From assembly GCA_003446735.1 (NCBI GenBank), contig DMCJ01000077.1, positions 1 through 5,943 on the forward strand: a stretch of DNA of 5,943 nucleotides, in the 5' to 3' direction. This DNA is from Lachnospiraceae bacterium (GTDB taxonomy: Bacteria; Bacillota; Clostridia; Lachnospirales; Lachnospiraceae). Positions 1 through 5,938 of this stretch are shown piece by piece. The notes below the pieces were generated by a model. That model made no database searches and was not told the DNA's origin. It worked only from the letters and a program-made list of their open reading frames with translations. The first letter of the stretch is position 1; every line of letters starts with the position of its first letter. Both the position numbers and the translations under genes were made by a program.

Positions 1-298
1 CTATGGTTAAGTTTTCCTCTACCGTAAGCTGCGGGAAAACTCCGTGACCCTGAGGAACATAACCCATTCCTGCTCTGGCTCTGTCATAGGATTTCTGTTT
101 GGTAACATCTTCATCCTCAAAGACGATCGAACCCTGTTCTGCTTTGATAAGTCCGATTATGGTCTTCATAAATGTGCTTTTGCCGACACCGTTTCTACCT
201 ATTATCGAAACAATTTCTCCGTCATTGACAGTAATTCCCACATCTCTGAGTATCATTACTTTTCCGTAACCGGATACTATTCCACTTGTACTTAACAT
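1..298 (-). CDS. urtE: Urea/amide-type ABC transporter ATP-binding protein UrtE (LivF family), 5' part only
   Basis: This is the N-terminal 99 codons of an ATPase; the rest lies beyond base 1 of the window. It would pair with UrtD to power import through UrtB/UrtC at the cytoplasmic face of the membrane. Visible are the aromatic A-loop Tyr (about residue 11, in GYGKV), a perfect Walker A GRNGVGKST (34-42) and the Q-loop YVPQGHGVFPQLTVEENL (80-97, Gln83), which is typical of LivF/UrtE. The signature motif, Walker B and H-loop are off the window. The ATG at 298 is preceded by GAGG/GAGGG (309-305) at a 6-7 nt spacing and follows the urtD stop by 20 nt, so it is the last visible gene of the operon. 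LivF and UrtE are hard to separate on this fragment; the assignment to Urt rests on the neighbours. Confidence 0.85.
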   Translation of the reverse strand, partial: MLSTSGIVSGYGKVMILRDVGITVNDGEIVSIIGRNGVGKSTFMKTIIGLIKAEQGSIVFEDEDVTKQKSYDRARAGMGYVPQGHGVFPQLTVEENLTI

Positions 299-318
299 CC
301 TGATCCCTCGCCTTCTTC

Positions 319-1038
319 TCAGACGTTACCGAGATAAATCTCCTTTACGCCCTCATTACTCTTGATCTCGTCAACTGATCCTTCAGCAAATTTCTTTCCA
401 AAATGCATTACCGTAACTTTCTTGGCTATCTCAGATACAAAGTCCATATCATGATCAATGAATATAGTAGTAAGTCCCTGTTCATTAAGCCTTTTAACAA
501 GTTCTGCGGTAAAATGGGTTTCCTCAGTACCCATTCCTGCTGCCGGTTCATCCAGTAAAAGCAGTTCCGGTTCTGAAGCAAGTGCCATGGCTATTTCCAA
601 CCACTGCTGCTGACCGTGGGAAAGATTCCTTACTTCCGGATTTCCAAGATCTCTGATGTTTACAAGATCGATAAGTTCATCTATCCTGTTTTCGACTTCA
701 TTCGCCTTTACATAGTTTCCTATAGCTATGCGAAGATTCTCCCTGAGAGTCAGATCTTCAAAAACACCGGGGGTCTGCATCTTAATACTTACGCCTTCCC
801 GCATTCGCTTAAAGGAAGAAAGACTTGTTATATCCCTGTCCTTAAATCTGATTCTTCCGGATGATACGGGATACAGACCAGTGATCATTTTGAAGACAGT
901 ACTTTTTCCCGCTCCGTTCGGTCCGATCAGACAGTGAAGTTCTCCCGGATAGATCTTAAGATTAAAATCTTCAACAGCCTGAATACCACCAAACTGTTTT
1001 GATACATTGATCAATTCCAATAATGGTTTTTCTGACAT
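319..1038 (-). CDS. urtD: Urea/amide-type ABC transporter ATP-binding protein UrtD (LivG family)
   Basis: This is a cytoplasmic ATPase subunit of 239 residues that hydrolyses ATP to drive import. All nucleotide-binding motifs are intact (numbered from the ATG at 1038): Walker A GPNGAGKST (39-47), Q-loop Gln88 in IKMQTPGVFEDLT, signature LSHGQQQ (139-145), Walker B LLLLDEP with Glu164, and H-loop His196 in FIDHDMDFV. The LSHGQxQWLEI signature and the KxQxPxVF Q-loop resemble UrtD more than LivG, which usually has LSYGQQR. A GTG three codons upstream (1047) is in frame, but it lies inside the Shine-Dalgarno sequence GAGGTGAT, which sits 8 nt before the ATG at 1038, so the ATG is the better start. 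The urtC stop also overlaps this ribosome site (10-nt gap), implying translational coupling. Confidence 0.9.
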   Translation of the reverse strand: MSEKPLLELINVSKQFGGIQAVEDFNLKIYPGELHCLIGPNGAGKSTVFKMITGLYPVSSGRIRFKDRDITSLSSFKRMREGVSIKMQTPGVFEDLTLRENLRIAIGNYVKANEVENRIDELIDLVNIRDLGNPEVRNLSHGQQQWLEIAMALASEPELLLLDEPAAGMGTEETHFTAELVKRLNEQGLTTIFIDHDMDFVSEIAKKVTVMHFGKKFAEGSVDEIKSNEGVKEIYLGNV

Positions 1039-1042
1039 CCCA

Positions 1043-1050
1043 ATCACCTC
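1043..1050 (-). promoter_or_regulatory. urtD ribosome-binding site that decides the start codon
   Basis: GAGGTGAT on the minus strand is a near-perfect match to the 16S rRNA tail. It is 8 nt upstream (from GAGG) of the ATG at 1038, overlaps the last two bases of the urtC stop codon, and contains the rival GTG start at 1047. A ribosome bound here would start at 1038, and termination of urtC would deliver ribosomes directly onto it. Confidence 0.8.
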
Positions 1051-2044
1051 ACTTCTTTATCTTCTGATCCACCTTGTTAAATGCGGAGTATAAAAGTCCG
1101 TCCGGTACGATCAGTATCACGAATATCAGGAAAAATCCCAAAAATACTAATGTATACTGACTTCCCGTAGCCGATAATCTTCTGGATATAAAATAGTAAA
1201 TAAATGTGAAGATCATGGCAGCCGTAGCATTCTTCCTGCCGCCTGCAGCGGCTAATACAACGGGTATCGTCGAAGATGCAAGCGACATACTGTCGGGAGT
1301 TATATAATTACCCCAGGCCGCATATAACACTCCTCCGAGACCTGCGATCATACCTCCCACACCAAACACAAGTGTCTGAGTAAGATTTATATTGTATCCG
1401 AAGAGCTCACTTCTTTCTCTGTTTTCTCGTATAGCGATAAGGGAATATCCTTCTCTTGTCTTTAAGAATCTTCTCAAAAACAGATATATCAGAACCATGA
1501 TTATCAGCACGAAATAATACATTCCGTTAGTTGAAAGCTTAATCGGTCCGAGCTGAATTGAAGGAACTCCGCTAAGTCCGTTATATCCTCCCAGGGACAC
1601 GCTTCCTATCTTCCATTGTTCACCTGAAGTCTGTCCCATAAAGGTTGTAAGTGCAATGGTCACGCACATGGTTATGAGTCCTACAAAGACATCGTTGATA
1701 CCGCCGTAAAACATAAAGTATCCGATAAGAGCTGCTACCAGTCCGGCGATGATAATGGCGACCAGTGCGATCGGAATGGACATTTCATTTTTCCCGATCA
1801 GCTGCATTATGATCCCATATGCATATCCTCCGATCCCGAAAAAAGCGCCCTGTCCGAAACTGAAGATTCCCGTGTATCCCCACACCAGTGTTACGCTTAG
1901 CGTAAGAATGATGCATGTAAGGTAATATGTGTAGCTGCTGGCTTTATAGGCTCCCACCAAAAGGGGAACTACAAACAGATAGATCAATGCTACAGAAGCT
2001 GTTATATTTTCAGCTGATATAAAATCTTTTATCTTTGATCTCAT
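1049..2044 (-). CDS. urtC: Urea/amide-type ABC transporter permease UrtC (LivM family)
   Basis: This 331-residue polytopic membrane protein is one half of the translocation channel. Hydrophobic segments are visible at about 16-32, 40-56, 88-112, 117-135, 174-191, 225-245, 258-268, 273-287 and 297-316. Family landmarks are WGYTGIFSFGQGAFFGIGGYAYG (55-77, quoted as a motif of the LivM/UrtC N-terminal part), GGYNGLSGVP (152-161), the cytoplasmic coupling loop REGYSLIAIRENRERSELFGYN (197-218, including the AIRxNxxR core) that contacts the ATPases, and a C-terminal PDGLL (314-318). The ATG overlaps the urtB stop as ATGA and has AGGAGG (2058-2053) 8 nt upstream. No frameshift or missing segment is seen. 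It could be annotated as a branched-chain amino acid permease by similarity; the UrtA/UrtD features argue for urea or amide. Confidence 0.88.
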   Translation of the reverse strand: MRSKIKDFISAENITASVALIYLFVVPLLVGAYKASSYTYYLTCIILTLSVTLVWGYTGIFSFGQGAFFGIGGYAYGIIMQLIGKNEMSIPIALVAIIIAGLVAALIGYFMFYGGINDVFVGLITMCVTIALTTFMGQTSGEQWKIGSVSLGGYNGLSGVPSIQLGPIKLSTNGMYYFVLIIMVLIYLFLRRFLKTREGYSLIAIRENRERSELFGYNINLTQTLVFGVGGMIAGLGGVLYAAWGNYITPDSMSLASSTIPVVLAAAGGRKNATAAMIFTFIYYFISRRLSATGSQYTLVFLGFFLIFVILIVPDGLLYSAFNKVDQKIKK

Positions 2045-2910
2045 ATTTTTCCCCTCCTCATTTTAAATTTGTCCATTAATCCGGAGAAACCGGATGAACA
2101 TATACGGATGAATATTATTGCTACTATCAGAAGACTTATGCGTCCCATAAATGTTCCGAAGTATGCAGATACAAAGCTGTTAACCGCTCCGAGAAGTCCG
2201 CCGGAAAGAAGTGTTCCCGTTAAAGGATTTGTTCCGCCTACGATTACCGTTACGAAGCTCTGCATCATGAAATTGTCGCCGAATGTCGGAGATATTGTCA
2301 TTGTCGGTGCATACAATCCTCCGGCTAATCCTGCAAGTGCAGATCCTATCGCGAAGGTAAAAGCATACATTTTATTGGAGTTAATACCAAGAGATGCTGC
2401 AATGTCCTCTTTTTGCATAGTCGCCCTTGCATGAAGTCCGAACGTTGTTTTGTTAAAGAATAAATACACTGTAAGCAACAGTATCAGTGATATTACAAAG
2501 AGAAGGATCCTGTATATTGAGAATTTATCTTCTCCTATTACGATCGATGAAAAGGGAGTGGAAACACCCGGCAAGGCAGAACCGAATATCAGCTGCGTAC
2601 CCTGCTGCATTATCATACTTATACCGTATGTGGCTACAACCGAGTCCAGGGTTCTTTCATACAGGTGTTTCATCACCAATCGATCCAGGACAAATCCCCA
2701 TATTCCCACTCCGACTGTCGCGCATAGGATCGCGATCGGAAGAGGTACTCCGGCTGTTGCCAAAAGTGTCGTAATGTATGCTCCCATCATCATAAATTCG
2801 CCATGTGCCAAATTGATGATGCCCATCATACCGAATATAATTGCCAAACCCATGGCCGAAAGAACTAAAAATGAAAAACTGTCAAAAAATTGATATAGCA
2901 TACTTAACAT
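2041..2910 (-). CDS. urtB: Urea/amide-type ABC transporter permease UrtB (LivH family)
   Basis: This 289-residue membrane permease is the other half of the channel. The family hallmark GMMGIINLAHGEFMMMGAY lies at 27-45, the coupling loop GLHARATMQKEDIAASLGI at 158-176 (the UrtB-like xAxxQxxxxAxxxGI pattern), and SFVTVIVGG at 218-226 with a Gly-rich segment after it. Hydrophobic helices are visible at about 12-30, 40-51, 57-76, 134-152, 182-200 and 256-270. Many proteobacterial UrtB proteins carry a long extracytoplasmic N-terminal extension; this one does not and is LivH-sized. The ATG at 2910 is preceded by GGGGG (2923-2919) at 8 nt, which favours it over the in-frame ATG at 2901. It overlaps urtC by 4 nt and follows urtA after 72 nt containing a stem-loop. 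Confidence 0.9.
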   Translation of the reverse strand: MLSMLYQFFDSFSFLVLSAMGLAIIFGMMGIINLAHGEFMMMGAYITTLLATAGVPLPIAILCATVGVGIWGFVLDRLVMKHLYERTLDSVVATYGISMIMQQGTQLIFGSALPGVSTPFSSIVIGEDKFSIYRILLFVISLILLLTVYLFFNKTTFGLHARATMQKEDIAASLGINSNKMYAFTFAIGSALAGLAGGLYAPTMTISPTFGDNFMMQSFVTVIVGGTNPLTGTLLSGGLLGAVNSFVSAYFGTFMGRISLLIVAIIFIRICSSGFSGLMDKFKMRRGKI

Positions 2911-2929
2911 ATCTGTTTCCCCCTTTTCC

Positions 2930-2963
2930 GGAGGCTTTTCGGAAAATGATCCGAAAAGCCTCT
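2930..2963 (-). other. Strong stem-loop between urtA and urtB
   Basis: A perfect 13-bp inverted repeat (2931-2943 with 2950-2962, GAGGCTTTTCGGA and its complement) encloses a 6-nt loop, and a further G-U closing pair is possible. No run of U follows on either strand, so it is not a canonical intrinsic terminator. It starts 20 nt after the urtA stop and ends close to the urtB ribosome site GGGGG. By analogy with other importer operons, where the binding protein is made in excess over the permease, it probably protects the 3' end of a processed urtA message or damps urtB translation. A competing 7-bp hairpin (2924-2930 with 2940-2946) would end right next to the urtB ribosome site. The structure is seen in the sequence; its role is inferred. 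Confidence 0.75.
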
Positions 2964-2982
2964 GTCAGGTCTGAATCTTATC

Positions 2983-4230
2983 TTAATTACCGTCAAGTGG
3001 TGTATACTGCTTGTTGGGTGCATCTTTGGAAATATCGATTCCCATTGTTGCAGATAACCAGTCAGGCTTAACCTGCTCAAATGTATCCTCTACAGTAATG
3101 TTGTGATTCTCATCACACTTGAGAAGAAGGATATCTCTTACTGCATGGTGGGTAGCTCCATCAACAGTTACGAGTCCTGCAGGTCCGTCATAGCTGATTC
3201 CGGATTCAAGAGCTTTGATCACTTCTTCAACATCCGTGGTACCTGCCTTTTCTACTGCTGCTGCCCAGATCATGATACCGGTATATTCTGCTTCAGCCTC
3301 CATACCGATGTAAGGTTCATCAGGGTACTTAGCATGCCATTTTTTCTTAAATGCATTTGATACTTCGTTATCCAGCTCTTCTACATAAGAAGCAGTAACA
3401 TACATATTAGCCAATGCAGGAGGATCAAACCTTAAATGCTCATATCCCTGTGCTACGTTTACGGTAGAAGCCATCGGAAGGCCTTCTATACCTGACTTGT
3501 TCCACTGCTCATAGAACGAAGACTGAGCTGAGCCGACAAGTAATGTAACAAGATAATCAGGCTTAGCTGCCACGATATTTGCTATAGTACTTGAGAACTG
3601 TGAAGTCTCAAGAGGAATGAATTCCTCACCTACTACCTCACCGCCATCTTCCTCAATGGTCTTCTTAAACCAGTCAGCAGAAATCTGTCCGAAGTTATAA
3701 TCTGCTGCGATGATGTATGCCTTTCCACCAAACTTCTCAGTCATTGCCTCGGTAAGAGGTACGATCTGATGCTCGGGAATATCACCTGTACAGAATACGT
3801 TATGGCTGGCAACTCCACCTTCGTACTGGTTGTTATAGAATAAAAGTGCTTTGTTTTCCTCTATGATAGGTCTTACCGCTTCTCTGGATGCTGAAGAGTA
3901 ACAACCCATGATCGCTGCAACCTTATCTTCAAGGATCAGCTTCTTTGCCATATCCTGATAAACCGTGTTATCTGACTGGCAATCGAGGCTTATCAGTTCA
4001 ACCTTTTTACCAAGAACTCCTCCATTTGCATTGAGTTCTTCTACCGCAAGTTCCGCTGCATGTACCTTCTGAACACCTACCAGTGAAAACTCTCCTGATG
4101 TATCCTGAAGCTGTCCCAATTTAATGGTGTCACCGGTTGATGCCGATGACGCGCCGCTTCCTGCGCATCCCGTTAATAAACTCGCCGCTAATGCTGTAGC
4201 CAACATTATTGATACTACTTTCTTCTTCAT
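2983..4230 (-). CDS. urtA: Urea/short-chain amide ABC transporter substrate-binding lipoprotein UrtA
   Basis: This 415-residue extracytoplasmic binding protein captures the substrate and delivers it to UrtB/UrtC. The N-terminus is a lipoprotein signal: KKK, a hydrophobic stretch, then lipobox L19-T20-G21-C22, so it should be lipid-anchored at Cys22 after cleavage, followed by a Ser/Gly/Ala linker. The mature part is a type I periplasmic-binding fold (Peripla_BP_5/6-like) beginning IKLGQLQDTSGEFS (36-49). Segments NGGVLGKKVE (69-78), GCYSSASRE (109-117), FYNNQYEGG (131-139), VFCTGDIPEHQ (145-155) and DGATHH (357-362) parallel UrtA (GCWTSVSRK, FYPVQYEG, DGTNHH) and the amide-binding FmdD/AmiC relatives more than leucine-binding LivJ. 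AGGAG lies 5 nt before the ATG. Urea is the leading substrate, but formamide or acetamide cannot be excluded. It is the first gene of the operon and is preceded by an ANTAR-type leader. Confidence 0.85.
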   Translation of the reverse strand: MKKKVVSIMLATALAASLLTGCAGSGASSASTGDTIKLGQLQDTSGEFSLVGVQKVHAAELAVEELNANGGVLGKKVELISLDCQSDNTVYQDMAKKLILEDKVAAIMGCYSSASREAVRPIIEENKALLFYNNQYEGGVASHNVFCTGDIPEHQIVPLTEAMTEKFGGKAYIIAADYNFGQISADWFKKTIEEDGGEVVGEEFIPLETSQFSSTIANIVAAKPDYLVTLLVGSAQSSFYEQWNKSGIEGLPMASTVNVAQGYEHLRFDPPALANMYVTASYVEELDNEVSNAFKKKWHAKYPDEPYIGMEAEAEYTGIMIWAAAVEKAGTTDVEEVIKALESGISYDGPAGLVTVDGATHHAVRDILLLKCDENHNITVEDTFEQVKPDWLSATMGIDISKDAPNKQYTPLDGN

Positions 4231-4258
4231 AATGTCTCCTCACTTTCCTTTTTCTAAC

Positions 4259-4295
4259 AAAAAAAGCCGGTGCGTTCTTTTCAAACGCATCAGCC
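4259..4295 (-). terminator. Intrinsic terminator (attenuator) in the urtA leader
   Basis: On the minus strand GGCTG-A-TGCGTT pairs with AACGCA-C-CGGCT: six inner pairs, one A/C mismatch, then G-C, U-G, C-G, G-C and G-U. The loop is 7 nt (TGAAAAG), and seven U's follow directly (4265-4259). It lies about 19 nt before the urtA ribosome site, inside the transcribed leader, so it would stop transcription before urtA unless relieved. Its 5' arm (4289-4295) is shared with the second hexaloop hairpin, which makes the two folds mutually exclusive. Confidence 0.85.
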
Positions 4296-4368
4296 CCTTT
4301 GCCGATTATTCTCCCAAAACAGAAAACGCGCCGTCAGATCATATCTGAAACAGCGCCTTTGCTTGTTT
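4289..4368 (-). promoter_or_regulatory. ANTAR-type two-hairpin antitermination target in the urtA leader
   Basis: Hairpin P1 (4368-4348) has arms AAACAAGC and GCTGTTT (seven pairs, one bulged A) around the hexaloop AAAGGC. Hairpin P2 (4306-4289) has arms ATCGGC and GCTGAT (six pairs, one G-U) around the hexaloop AAAGGG. Both loops have A1 and G4, the invariant residues of RNA sites bound by ANTAR domains (AmiR, NasR, EutV family), and both sit in GCAAAGGSGCTG, identical at 11 of 12 positions. A 41-nt linker separates them, with a small CAGAT-ATG-ATCTG hairpin inside. P2 overlaps the 5' arm of the terminator at 4259-4295, so a protein bound to P1/P2 would allow read-through into urtA. The hairpins and overlap are seen in the sequence; ANTAR binding follows from known family architecture; the regulator gene is not in the window. 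Confidence 0.82.
4316..4356 (-). terminator. Second terminator-like hairpin overlapping P1
   Basis: GCGCTG (4356-4351) can pair with CGGCGC (4333-4328), followed after a UU bulge by TCAGAT/ATCTGA around an ATG triloop. The U-rich stretch GTTTTCTGTTTT comes directly after (4327-4316). It may end purF transcripts, since no other terminator lies between the purF stop and here. It could also act as a first attenuator, because its 5' arm includes part of the P1 loop and 3' arm and the two folds exclude each other. The U-tract is interrupted, so termination strength is uncertain. Confidence 0.55.
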
Positions 4369-4385
4369 TGTTTGATGTTGGAGTC

Positions 4386-4414
4386 ATTATATCGTGGATT
4401 TTTTTATTTCACCA
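4386..4414 (-). promoter_or_regulatory. Probable promoter of the urt operon
   Basis: A perfect sigma-A -10 box TATAAT occupies 4391-4386. At a 17-nt spacing the -35 position (4414-4409) reads TGGTGA, matching TTGACA at only 3 of 6. A-rich DNA lies in the spacer and upstream and may compensate. Transcription would begin around 4379, giving a leader of roughly 150 nt that includes both hexaloop hairpins and the terminator. The weak -35 leaves room for an activator, but no operator is recognisable. Confidence 0.65.
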
Positions 4415-4449
4415 TAGAAAGTTTTTATTTCTACCCCTAAAAATTTTAG

Positions 4450-5826
4450 TTATACCGGATAATCATTATCAAAGCACGCGGTGCAAAGCGGGAGGTCTCC
4501 GACCATCGCCTTAAAATCCTCGACTCTTAAGTATTTGAGTGAATCCGCGCCGATAAATGATCTTACCTCTTCGATCGAATGCTCGCTTGCGATAAGCTGC
4601 TTCGAGCTCGGAACATCGGTCCCGTAGTAGCAGGGATATAGAAACTGAGGAGAACTGATGCGCACATGCACTTTGCTTGCGCCCGCTTCCTTTAACATGA
4701 CGATGAGCTGTTTCATCGTAGTTCCGCGGACGATGGAATCGTCGATTATGACGACGCTCTTTCCCTCGACACTTTTTTTGATGACGCTTAATTTCATATG
4801 GACGGCGTTCTGCCTCTCCTTATCGGTAGGCTTTATAAAACTGCGTCCCACATATGAATTCTTATGGAAGATGAGCCTGAAGGGAAGCCCCGCTTTCATC
4901 GCATAGCCTTCCGCCGCCGCAAGTCCCGAATCCGGAACACCCGCAACAAGATCGGCATTAAGCGCCTCATCTCTTTTTGCCAGAGCTTCGCCCGCTCTTA
5001 TCCTTGATTCATGGACCTCGATCCCGTCGATAACGGAATCGTTTCTTGCAAAATAAATATATTCAAATATGCAATGTGCCCTTTTCTCCTGGCACAGACT
5101 TTCATCAGAGCTTATTCCTTCGTTTGTAACGGATATGATCTCCCCGGGCTTTACATCTCTTATGACGCTTCCGCCCGATGCCGTTATCGCGGCAGATTCC
5201 GATGCAAATATATAGGTATCCTCATCTTTTACGCCGAGTATCAGCGGCTTTATCCCGAAGGGATCCCTTATCGCAAGAAGCTTCCTCGGGCTTGATACCA
5301 CAACCGCATAACCGCCCTTTAACTTTTTTGCGGCATTTATCACGGCTTCCTCGATTGTCTTTGATCTTACCCTCTTACTTATAATCTCGTAGGCGAGAAC
5401 CTCCGAATCGGTCGTAGTATAATGCGCGATGCCTCTGTTCATCTGCTCACTCTTAAGCTCGCCTGCATTTATGATGTTTCCGTTATGAACAACGGCCAGG
5501 GTTCCTTTGATATAATTCATCGCAAGGGGCTGGGCATTTTCCTTAACGCTACCGCCTGTGGTAGAATACCTCACATGTCCCACACCGATATCGCCGTGCA
5601 TCGACTCTATATCTTTAGACCTGAATACTTCGCTTACAAGGCCCATATCCTTTTTTAAAGTGATATTTCCCATAGGCCCGTTCGTATCACAGACCGCTAT
5701 CCCGCAACTTTCCTGCCCGCGGTGCTGGAGCGCCGTAAGTCCGTAATAGATATCTCCGGCCACATCATTTCCGCTTAAAGAGTATATCCCGTATACACCG
5801 CATTCTTCATGAAGCTTATCGTCCAT
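4450..5826 (-). CDS. purF: Amidophosphoribosyltransferase PurF (glutamine PRPP amidotransferase)
   Basis: This 458-residue cytoplasmic enzyme catalyses the first committed step of purine synthesis, PRPP + glutamine + H2O to 5-phosphoribosylamine + glutamate + PPi. A short propeptide (MDDKLHEE) precedes the nucleophile Cys9 in EECGVYGIY, exposed after cleavage. The N-terminal Ntn glutaminase domain shows LQHRGQES (33-40), GHVRYSTTG (83-91), HNGNI (114-118) and TTTDSE (137-142). The phosphoribosyltransferase domain carries GVPDSG (296-301) and the PRPP loop VVIIDDSIVRGTT (358-370). Cys252, Cys399, Cys448 and Cys451 match the four [4Fe-4S] ligands of the Bacillus-type, oxygen-sensitive enzyme. 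Length is normal and no residue is missing. AGGAAGG (5840-5834) lies 7 nt before the ATG. No other purine gene is visible, and the downstream urt operon has its own promoter. Confidence 0.97.
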   Translation of the reverse strand: MDDKLHEECGVYGIYSLSGNDVAGDIYYGLTALQHRGQESCGIAVCDTNGPMGNITLKKDMGLVSEVFRSKDIESMHGDIGVGHVRYSTTGGSVKENAQPLAMNYIKGTLAVVHNGNIINAGELKSEQMNRGIAHYTTTDSEVLAYEIISKRVRSKTIEEAVINAAKKLKGGYAVVVSSPRKLLAIRDPFGIKPLILGVKDEDTYIFASESAAITASGGSVIRDVKPGEIISVTNEGISSDESLCQEKRAHCIFEYIYFARNDSVIDGIEVHESRIRAGEALAKRDEALNADLVAGVPDSGLAAAEGYAMKAGLPFRLIFHKNSYVGRSFIKPTDKERQNAVHMKLSVIKKSVEGKSVVIIDDSIVRGTTMKQLIVMLKEAGASKVHVRISSPQFLYPCYYGTDVPSSKQLIASEHSIEEVRSFIGADSLKYLRVEDFKAMVGDLPLCTACFDNDYPV

Positions 5827-5851
5827 CTTATTTCCTTCCTATAATAATATA

Positions 5852-5882
5852 GCGCTTTAAGTACACGTAGTACCTAAAGCGC
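5852..5882 (-). promoter_or_regulatory. Long stem-loop in the purF leader
   Basis: GCGCTTTA and TAAAGCGC (8 bp), a G-U pair, and GTAC/GTAC form a 13-bp stem around a 5-nt loop (TACGT on the minus strand). The one non-Watson-Crick position is a G-U pair in minus-strand RNA but an A/C mismatch in plus-strand RNA, which supports a role in the purF transcript. The following bases are A/U-mixed rather than a U run, so termination would be weak at best. It ends 11 nt upstream of the purF ribosome site AGGAAGG. No purine riboswitch aptamer is recognisable. Its function is unknown. Confidence 0.65.
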
Positions 5883-5894
5883 CATTGCTTTAAA
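5873..5894 (-). promoter_or_regulatory. Possible single ANTAR-like hexaloop hairpin in the purF leader
   Basis: TTTAAAGC pairs with GCTTTAGG (six Watson-Crick pairs plus two terminal G-U) around the hexaloop AATGGC, which has A1 and G4 and the same C-G closing pair as the two hairpins of the urtA leader. Its 3' arm and the last two loop bases overlap the 5' arm of the longer leader stem, so the two are alternatives. ANTAR sites normally have two such hairpins and no second one is visible here, so this may be chance. Confidence 0.3.
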
Positions 5895-5910
5895 CAGTAT
5901 TTACATTAAA

Positions 5911-5938
5911 ATAATATCACGCTTCGCCCTCTTGTCAA
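5911..5938 (-). promoter_or_regulatory. purF promoter
   Basis: A perfect -35 TTGACA (5938-5933), a 16-nt spacer and -10 TATTAT (5916-5911, 5 of 6), with TG one base upstream of the -10 (extended -10), make a strong sigma-A promoter. Transcription would start near 5904, giving a leader of about 78 nt. No PurBox pair was recognised; only 5 nt of sequence lie upstream of the -35. Confidence 0.8.

Noticed and set aside
319..2910. Branched-chain amino acid (Liv) transporter as the primary annotation
   Set aside because: The permeases alone would allow it. The UrtD-type LSHGQxQWLEI signature, the UrtA-type motifs in the binding protein and the urtABCDE gene order favour urea or amide. Liv remains the main alternative.
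4334..4342. ATG-ATC-TGA mini-ORF inside the linker hairpin of the urtA leader
   Set aside because: It has only two sense codons, no ribosome site in front and no runs of regulatory codons, so a leader peptide is not supported.
4231..4449. Known metabolite riboswitch in the urtA leader (guanidine-I/II/III, glycine, fluoride, purine or T-box)
   Set aside because: Short similarities such as GGCTGATG or AAAGGGGC exist, but none of the conserved cores of these classes, including the T-box AGGGTGGNACCGCG sequence, is present. The tandem A1/G4 hexaloops with an overlapping terminator explain the structure better.
4437..4449. Palindrome CTAAAAATTTTAG directly after the purF stop
   Set aside because: It has a single central base, so it cannot form an RNA hairpin. 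It is pure A/T except at its ends and could be chance in an A/T-rich spacer. An operator is possible but unsupported.
44..5746. Plus-strand open frames scattered across the window, up to about 147 codons
   Set aside because: All lie opposite convincing minus-strand genes, show no family motifs, and match the mirror-frame pattern expected from the codon use of those genes.
5827..5910. Purine riboswitch upstream of purF
   Set aside because: The leader is only about 78 nt and lacks the three-way-junction core sequences of the guanine/adenine aptamer. It consists mainly of one long stem-loop.
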